From Candidatus Sulfopaludibacter sp. SbA3 (GTDB lineage: Bacteria > Acidobacteriota > Terriglobia > 20CM-2-55-15), in the NCBI GenBank assembly GCA_945861845.1, contig CAMAWS010000245.1:1-5712 (forward strand): a stretch of DNA of 5,712 nucleotides, in the 5' to 3' direction. The notes below the pieces were generated by a model, which saw nothing but the letters and a program-made list of their open reading frames with translations, was not told the origin of the DNA and did no database searches. Below are positions 1 through 4,038 of the stretch, in pieces. The translations under genes were made by a program, and so were the position numbers. Numbering within the stretch: position 1 is the stretch's first letter; the number at the start of each line of letters is the position of its first letter.

Positions 1-1152
1 ACGGTGGCCGAAACGCGGGGCGTGTACCTGGCGGGGCTGGCAGGGAAGATGGAGAAGAAGGGGGGATGGCTGGTGTGGGTGCGTGCGGGAACGCTGGTGG
101 CGCAGCGTTTGGATCTGGAACAGCAGGCGCTCAGCGGGGATCCGGTGACCCTGGCCGATCCGGTGGCCGTCGACGCTTTCAATGTGAGCGCCGTATCGGT
201 ATCGGCCACGGGATTGGTGGCCTATCGGACGGGCGGGACCAGCCGGCGGCAACTGACCTGGTTCGACCGGTCCGGCAAGGCATTGGGCACGCTGGGCGCG
301 TCGGATGAAAATAATCTCCGTCTCCCCAACATCTCTCCCGATGGCCGGCGGGTGGCCGTGGCCCGCACGGTGCAAGGCAATACGGACATCTGGCTGGTGG
401 ACGGAACCCGCACGAGCCGATTCACCTTTGATGCGGCCCCGGACCAATTCCCCATCTGGTCGCCCGACGGCGGCCAGATCGCGTTCGACTCGAACCGGAA
501 GGGGCCGCGCGACCTCTATCAAAAGTCCTCCAGCGGGGCGGGAGCGGAGGAACTGCTCGTGGAATCGTCCCAGGCCAAGGTGGCCAACGACTGGTCCGCG
601 GATGGCCGATTCCTTCTGTATCAGAGCCAGGATCCGCAGACGGACTTCGATTTATGGGTCCTGCCGCTCAGCGGAGAGCGGAAGCCGTGGGTGTTTTTGA
701 AGACCAACTTCATTGAGCGCATGGGCCGGTTCTCGCCGGACGGCCGCTGGGTGGCGTATATATCGAATGAATCGGGGCGGCCAGAAATCTACATCCGGCC
801 GTTTGCCGCGCCTGCAGCACCCGGCGCAACGGGCCAGGCGGCGAGTGGGCAGTGGCAGGTGTCGACGGCCGGAGGCATCTTTCCGGCATGGCGGCAGGAT
901 GGGAAGGAACTGTACTACGTGGGAGCGAATGGCGAGATGATGGCCGCGCCAATCACGACGACGGGAACGACGCTGGAGCCGGGAGCGCCGGTGGCGCTGT
1001 TTCAAACGCGGATCTTGGGCGGCGGTGTGGACAATCAACAGGGCCGGCAATACGACGTCGCTCGCGACGGCCGCTTCCTGATCAACACAGTCCTGGACGC
1101 CGCCTCCTCCCCGATCACGCTCCTGCTCAACTGGAAGCCTCCGGCGGAGTAG
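1..1152 (+). CDS. PD40/TolB-like beta-propeller protein, C-terminal part (5' end outside window)
   Basis: The frame is open from base 1 and ends at TAG 1150-1152, so the gene starts upstream. The GTG at base 4 is probably internal. Numbering from that GTG (382 residues), there is a series of WD40-like/PD40 blades with the typical S-P-D-G or related turns: NISPDGRRVAVAR (109-121), WSPDGGQIAFDSNR (152-165), DWSADGRFLLY (196-206), FSPDGRWVAYISNESGRPEIY (243-263), WRQDGKELYYVG (296-307) and DVARDGRFLIN (351-361). Residues 21-35 match the 'W/L-L-x-V-R-x-G-T-L-x-A-Q' segment and the last 15 residues the 'SSPIT-LLLNW' end typical of acidobacterial proteins whose N-terminal half is often a Ser/Thr kinase domain followed by a membrane helix. 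That N-terminal half is inferred and not visible. The propeller probably senses or binds a ligand outside the membrane; no enzymatic residues are evident. It could instead be a kinase-free TolB-like protein. It runs towards the decayed toxin gene, 17 bases away. Confidence 0.88.
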   Translation, partial: TVAETRGVYLAGLAGKMEKKGGWLVWVRAGTLVAQRLDLEQQALSGDPVTLADPVAVDAFNVSAVSVSATGLVAYRTGGTSRRQLTWFDRSGKALGTLGASDENNLRLPNISPDGRRVAVARTVQGNTDIWLVDGTRTSRFTFDAAPDQFPIWSPDGGQIAFDSNRKGPRDLYQKSSSGAGAEELLVESSQAKVANDWSADGRFLLYQSQDPQTDFDLWVLPLSGERKPWVFLKTNFIERMGRFSPDGRWVAYISNESGRPEIYIRPFAAPAAPGATGQAASGQWQVSTAGGIFPAWRQDGKELYYVGANGEMMAAPITTTGTTLEPGAPVALFQTRILGGGVDNQQGRQYDVARDGRFLINTVLDAASSPITLLLNWKPPAE

Positions 1153-1169
1153 GGACGCACTTCTACAGT

Positions 1170-1535
1170 TCAGGGAATCGGAAGCGAGCGTCGGCGAATT
1201 GCAGTATCTTCGATGGTAATGATCGAGGCCTCCAGCCCTTCAGCCTCGAGGTTTGATAGAGCTCACGAAAGTATCCCGTTAACGTGTTCGATTCGTGATG
1301 ACTGAGGTCGCAGGGAGATCAGAGACGGTGACGTTTTTCCGCCGAGGGCAATAATTCGCGAAAAGTCGAGATCTTGCGTCAGGATGATTCTGGAGCTCTG
1401 GCGTGCCCAGGTCACAATGACTTCATCGGCGGCGTTTGCCGGCAAGACCTCGTTGACTCTCACGACGTCATAGCCAAGGGACTTCAGAAAAGTGACCGTG
1501 AGAGGAGAAATGTGGAGGTCTGCGAGCAGCCTCAT
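1170..1535 (-). pseudogene. DUF5615 PIN-like toxin gene interrupted by an in-frame TGA
   Basis: Starting at ATG 1535-1533, the reading frame gives 90 residues that match the DUF5615 (PIN-like) family: MRLLAD (Asp6), FLKSLGYDVVRV (16-27), ILTQDLDFS (51-59, Asp55 and Asp57) and SLISLR (71-76). It then meets TGA at 1263-1265. Directly after that TGA, in the same frame, the sequence continues with a typical family C-terminus (...LEAEGLEASIITIED...RRRSLPIP) and stops at TGA 1170-1172. With the stop read through, the product would be 121 residues, the usual size of the family. The 90-residue product lacks the last strand and helix and is probably inactive. The start overlaps the stop of the DUF433 gene by four bases (ATGA), so the two are translationally coupled as in other DUF433-DUF5615 toxin-antitoxin pairs. 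In the intact family the protein is thought to be a PIN-fold nuclease toxin. A sequencing error is the main alternative; a functional 90-residue product is less likely. Confidence 0.85.
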
Positions 1536-1732
1536 CGAATAGCGGAGGTTTTCTCACTCGCCAGCCACGCGGCATATTTCGCGGCCTGGAAGACATCTTC
1601 CTGTTCGAGCTCTGGATAGGCAGCGACAATTCGATCGGCGTCAAGTCCGTCCCCAAGCAACTTCAGGACGAAGTCCACCGTGATGCGCATTCCCCGTATG
1701 ATCGGGCGCCCCATGAGCGGCTGCGAATGCAA
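1532..1732 (-). CDS. DUF433 antitoxin-like protein
   Basis: The 66-residue product has the DUF433 core: MGRPIIRGMRITVDFVLKLL (7-26), a G-x-x-x-D-x-I-x-x-x-YPEL segment (29-42) and EDVFQAAKYAAWL (45-57). This family has a winged or helix-turn-helix type fold and is usually the antitoxin encoded directly before a DUF5615 toxin, as here (four-base ATGA overlap). The presumed role is to bind the toxin and repress the shared promoter. The start is uncertain. TTG at 1732 is the first start after an in-frame TGA two codons upstream; ATG at 1714 would give 60 residues beginning at the conserved MGRP. Family members usually carry a few more N-terminal residues (R-I-x-x-D-P), so the N-terminus may be slightly eroded. 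No strong Shine-Dalgarno sequence is seen before either start. The core residues look intact, in contrast to the broken partner toxin. Confidence 0.8.
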   Translation of the reverse strand: MHSQPLMGRPIIRGMRITVDFVLKLLGDGLDADRIVAAYPELEQEDVFQAAKYAAWLASEKTSAIR

Positions 1733-1792
1733 GCCTCACTCTTGCGAACCGCGCCGTAATGCGCGACCCCAGCTTGGACTGGCGTTGGTTTT

Positions 1793-1852
1793 GGCCCGTC
1801 ACTGCTCGTTGTTTTGGAACTCAGGTCACGAGAGACCCTGTTCGCTCATCGC
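1793..1852 (-). pseudogene. Relic of a cytochrome c repeat, related to the 3' end of the gene at 2607-3791
   Basis: Bases 1811-1852 align without gaps to 2670-2711, near the 3' end of the tetraheme cytochrome c gene, with 34 of 42 bases identical, including an exact 15-base block (1811-1825 = 2670-2684). Read on the minus strand the relic gives RAMSEQGLS-stop-PEFQN, against RAMKQQGLSWPEFQN in the intact gene: the Trp codon TGG has become TGA. The similarity continues more weakly to 1793 (8 of 9 bases, 1793-1801 against 2654-2662) after a two-base insertion, then stops. No heme motif remains. It lies between the two divergent toxin-antitoxin modules in the same orientation as the intact gene, 859 bases away. 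It is either a fragment of a local duplication or what is left of a paralogous cytochrome gene. It is not expressed as a useful product. Confidence 0.7.
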
Positions 1853-1886
1853 CCTCCTGGTTCCTACGGAAACGGTGATATTCTTA

Positions 1887-1901
1887 CTTGGTATTACCAA
1901 G
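1887..1901. promoter_or_regulatory. Perfect 7-1-7 palindrome overlapping the ribosome binding site of the AbrB/VapB gene
   Basis: CTTGGTA-T-TACCAAG is a perfect inverted repeat with a one-base centre, 9 bases before the ATG at 1911. Its right end shares bases 1899-1901 with the Shine-Dalgarno sequence AAGGAG (1899-1904, six-base spacer). VapB/AbrB-fold antitoxins commonly repress their own operon by binding short palindromes near the start, so this is a strong operator candidate. Because it also overlaps the ribosome binding site, binding or RNA folding here could reduce translation too. The palindrome and spacing are seen directly; the operator role is inferred. Confidence 0.6.
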
Positions 1902-1910
1902 GAGCAGGCT

Positions 1911-2165
1911 ATGGAAAGGACATCCGTTACAAGCAAGGGGCAAGTCACAATTCCGAAGCCACTGCGGCAGCAATTAGGTCTCCGTCAGGGCAGCAAGGTC
2001 GAGTTTGTTCTGGTGGGCGACCACGTGGAAATGCGTATCGTCAATGATCCCGCAGACATTCCAGCAAGCGGTTTCGGAATGCTCAAGAGCAAACGGCGGG
2101 CGGTTCCGGGGGATTTCGATCCGGCCGGTTTGCTCGCCCGGGGCAAGAGGGGGCGAAGCAAGTGA
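1911..2165 (+). CDS. vapB: AbrB/SpoVT-fold antitoxin (VapB-like)
   Basis: The 84-residue product begins MERTSVTSKGQVTIPKPLR (1-19), the swapped-hairpin DNA-binding signature of AbrB/MazE/VapB antitoxins, followed by LGLRQGSKVEF (22-32) and a hydrophobic strand. The C-terminal part (51-84: SGFGMLKSKRRAVPGDFDPAGLL) resembles VapB tails that wrap around and inhibit a PIN toxin. ATG 1911 is chosen because AAGGAG (1899-1904) lies at ideal spacing and the family signature starts at once; an upstream ATG at 1680 in the same frame has no family support and would run through the DUF433 start and the cytochrome relic. The stop overlaps the GTG start of the PIN gene (GTGA, 2162-2165), so the two are coupled as a vapBC operon. 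The palindrome before the start suggests autorepression. The gene is intact although its toxin partner is not. Confidence 0.9.
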   Translation: MERTSVTSKGQVTIPKPLRQQLGLRQGSKVEFVLVGDHVEMRIVNDPADIPASGFGMLKSKRRAVPGDFDPAGLLARGKRGRSK

Positions 2166-2574
2166 TCGGTCTCGATACCAATGTTCCGGCTCGCTATTAT
2201 GTTCAGGACGTGGACGACGCCGAGGGGTTAAAGCAGCGGGAGGCCGCACGCCGGTTGATGGAATCGGGCAGGCCGCTGATGGTTTGCAAGACCGTACTGC
2301 TGGAGTTGGAGTGGGTGATGCGTGGGTATTACGAATTCTCGACGGCGGAGATTGCTGGGGTGATGAATCACCTCCTGGCCCTGCCCCAGGTCACGGTTGA
2401 GGATCGACAGGGCATCGTCCAGGCGCTTTCTCATTGCGAAGCCGGGCTGGAGCTGGTGCTTTGCACCATGCCAGCTATCGAGGTTGCGACAGCATGGCCT
2501 CGTTTGATGACAAGAAATTCGTCCGGCGTGCCCGACGCATGGGGCTGGCGCCACGGGTCGAATTGCCGGAATAA
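2162..2574 (+). pseudogene. vapC: VapC-type PIN-domain toxin gene, frameshifted at the catalytic A-D-A-L-H motif
   Basis: From GTG 2162 the frame encodes a normal PIN N-terminal half: MIGLDTN (Asp5), the conserved Glu in VLLELEW (Glu48) and GIVQALSHCEAGLEL (84-98). After codon 98 (2453-2455) the frame breaks. From 2458 another frame encodes ALHHASYRGCDSMASFDDKKFVRRAR... and ends ...RVELPE at TAA 2572-2574. Only two bases (2456-2457) lie where the family has two codons (A-D), so about four bases have been lost, including the conserved Asp that precedes A-L-H. Repaired, the protein would be about 138 residues, normal for VapC. As written, the frame runs out of family sequence to a 154-residue product ending at 2626 inside the opposing cytochrome gene. 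VapC toxins are magnesium-dependent ribonucleases whose acidic residues bind metal. The encoded product lacks at least one of these and half the core, so it is predicted to be inactive. Confidence 0.88.
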
Positions 2575-2606
2575 TTCATCTTCTTCGTCGCTTCTTTACC
2601 GCTACT

Positions 2607-3791
2607 TCAGCGCGCGACGCGCGTAATCAGCCGGGAGTTCAGGTAGGCAATCAGGTCCGTCATTTCGTCGTTTTGGAACTCAGGCCAAGACAAGCCCTGT
2701 TGCTTCATCGCGCGGAGCATCGATGGTCCATGGCGCCAGAGCGCCGATGTCAGGGTTATGGGCGAGAATTCCTCACTCACCTTCGAAAGATCGGGCGCAC
2801 CGGTTTCCGCCCGTCGAGCTTCATGGCAGTTCGCGCAGCGTTTCGCCTCAAACACTGCGGCCCCCTTCGAGGCGTTGCCTTGCTCGAAGAAGTATCGCTG
2901 TGAAAAGAGAAACGCCATCAGGTCACGCATTTCCCCGGGCCGTACTTCCGTGGAGAGGGAGGTGTCACGATTGCGCATCAGCGGCGCATGATTCCACATT
3001 GCGGCAGCGTAGCCCATGATGGTTGATGGGCGGGACCTCGCCAGTAGGTCCACTTTGGTTCTGTCGGTCGGACCAAACGTGTGGCAGGACTCACATGTGC
3101 TTTCGAACGCGATCCTTCCCTGGTCCGGCTCTCCGATGCCGAAAGCGCCGGATTGCGGGCTGTCGGGCGAAAGGCGGCTGAGGAATACGACAAGATCGAC
3201 GATGTCCTGCTCTGAAAACCGTGGCCATTCGATGCCCCGGTTCGACGTGGCCGCCACCATTTCATTCGAGTGGTTCCACATTCGTTCCGCCCACGCTACA
3301 GGGTCTTTGAGATCTGTCCATTTTCCGAGAAGTGATTTCACGGGCCGCTGATCCAGGACTTCACTGTGACAACTGACGCAATTCCTGTCTTGAAATAGAT
3401 TCTGGCCGCGGGCGGGATCACCCTTAGGCGCGAAGTAGAGTGTGGAGTAGAAATATGCAAACAGATCGGCGGATTCGGTGGATGTGAGTTTTGGAACCTG
3501 CCTCCCGGTGGTTTCAAATTCAGCCCACATCCTGGGACTGTGGTTCCACATCGTGGTCGCCAGCGATCCCGGTGTTTTCGACCGGCCTGCGAGCTGGGCA
3601 AAATCAGGAGCCCGGTTCCCGCCCTGCCCGTCCATTGCATGGCAACTGAAGCATCCATTGTCGTCGACGACCTGCTCGCCGCGCATGACGCTGCCGGGCA
3701 GTATCTTTACTTGTTTCGGGGGAGCTGCCAGAAATGTGGTGAAGCCCAATCCAGCGGCTAGGAAGGTAACAGCAAGTAACCGAAGTCTCAT
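2607..3791 (-). CDS. Secreted tetraheme c-type cytochrome with four CXXCH repeats
   Basis: The 394-residue protein starts at ATG 3791-3789 with a signal peptide (basic MRLR, hydrophobic 4-23, likely cleavage around FLAA-PP), so it acts in the periplasm. Four cytochrome c modules follow, with heme sites CFSCH 47-51, CVSCH 138-142, CESCH 233-237 and CANCH 319-323, spaced 91, 95 and 86 residues. Each is followed about 30-35 residues later by M/L-W-N/R-H-x-x-x-M (81-88, 171-178, 265-272, 351-358), whose Met or His may be the distal heme ligand, then by a helix ending in a D-L-x-x-[FY]-like pattern. The modules are diverged internal repeats. The gene lies downstream of the cytochrome b/nonaheme c gene on the same strand, 247 bases away, and probably accepts electrons from it. 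Only a weak ribosome binding site (GGA, about 8 bases before ATG) is seen. The stop at 2607-2609 is 32 bases from the decayed PIN gene. Family membership is clear; the exact partner is inferred. Confidence 0.9.
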   Translation of the reverse strand: MRLRLLAVTFLAAGLGFTTFLAAPPKQVKILPGSVMRGEQVVDDNGCFSCHAMDGQGGNRAPDFAQLAGRSKTPGSLATTMWNHSPRMWAEFETTGRQVPKLTSTESADLFAYFYSTLYFAPKGDPARGQNLFQDRNCVSCHSEVLDQRPVKSLLGKWTDLKDPVAWAERMWNHSNEMVAATSNRGIEWPRFSEQDIVDLVVFLSRLSPDSPQSGAFGIGEPDQGRIAFESTCESCHTFGPTDRTKVDLLARSRPSTIMGYAAAMWNHAPLMRNRDTSLSTEVRPGEMRDLMAFLFSQRYFFEQGNASKGAAVFEAKRCANCHEARRAETGAPDLSKVSEEFSPITLTSALWRHGPSMLRAMKQQGLSWPEFQNDEMTDLIAYLNSRLITRVAR

Positions 3792-3925
3792 GGGCGTTCC
3801 GTCTGCACGAATCGAACCAAAAAAGATGAAATCCTAACTCTCGCCGCGCCGCGGAGTTGTACAAAACCGCAACAGACGGAAGTGACAAATCGTCAAGGAA
3901 CCCTCACCCGGCCCCCGGGGGTACG
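3792..3925 (-). other. Leader region of the tetraheme cytochrome gene
   Basis: The sequence between the inverted repeat and the ATG at 3791 contains a minus-35-like TTGACG (3896-3891 on the minus strand), but the bases 17 further on (GTTGCG) do not make a minus-10 box. A CCCCCGGGGG palindrome lies at 3912-3921 beside the inverted repeat. No gene or clear promoter is supported. Confidence 0.3.
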
Positions 3926-4012
3926 CTGTGGGCGCGGGGCTCTTAGCCCCGTACAAAGTTCCATGAAATTTCCGTTTGATCCTGGCACGGGGCTAAAGCC
4001 TCGCGCCCACAG
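3926..4012. repeat. Long imperfect inverted repeat (REP/MITE-like intergenic palindrome)
   Basis: The left arm, 3926-3952 (CTGTGGGCGCGGGGCT...), is the reverse complement of the right arm, 3987-4012, with one mismatch and one single-base gap over 26-27 bases, around a 34-base loop. Each arm also folds on itself: GGGGCT-ctt-AGCCCC at 3936-3950, and GGGGCT-aa-AGCC in the right arm. This double-hairpin plan resembles REP/BIME-type dispersed elements. It lies 26 bases past the stop of the cytochrome b/c gene and 134 bases before the start of the tetraheme gene, so the RNA structure could protect the upstream message or tune expression between the two genes. There is no T-run after it on the minus strand, so it is not a standard intrinsic terminator. 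No transposase is nearby. Dispersal elsewhere in the genome is inferred. Confidence 0.75.
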
Positions 4013-4038
4013 GTAGACTGAAAACCCGGGTTGCGGCT

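Larger units (their letters stand above)
1733..1910. other. Divergent intergenic region between the two toxin-antitoxin modules
   Basis: This 178-base stretch separates the minus-strand DUF433 start from the plus-strand AbrB-type start, so it should carry both promoters. Bases 1793-1852 are the cytochrome relic and 1887-1901 the palindrome listed separately. A possible minus-10-like TATTCT sits at 1879-1884, but no convincing minus-35 box lies 16-18 bases upstream. Bases 1733-1792 show nothing recognisable. Promoters are inferred only from gene layout. Confidence 0.5.

Noticed and set aside
1680..1910. Longer start for the AbrB-type gene at 1680
   Set aside because: The extra 77 residues match nothing in the family and overlap the opposing DUF433 start, the cytochrome relic and the palindrome. 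The ATG at 1911 has a well placed AAGGAG.
1170..2165. TGA used as a sense codon (recoding), given TGA in the DUF5615 gene and in the cytochrome relic
   Set aside because: The AbrB-type, DUF433, tetraheme and b/c genes all end at TGA in the expected place, and Trp is written TGG in the intact genes. No selenocysteine insertion structure is apparent.
1170..2606. Insertion sequence or transposon carrying the toxin-antitoxin modules
   Set aside because: No transposase, terminal inverted repeats or short target-site duplication could be found around the modules; only the cytochrome segment is repeated.
2456..2626. The 154-residue in-frame product of the PIN gene taken as an intact protein
   Set aside because: After residue 98 the product no longer resembles any PIN domain and has a Ser-rich tail that overlaps the end of the opposing cytochrome gene. 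The true family sequence continues in another frame to 2574.
3868..3896. TTGACG as the minus-35 box of a promoter for the tetraheme cytochrome gene
   Set aside because: No minus-10-like sequence lies at 16-18 bases from it on the minus strand; a single hexamer is expected by chance.
3926..4012. Intrinsic transcription terminator
   Set aside because: The stem is long enough, but there is no run of T after it on the minus strand and the loop is 34 bases.
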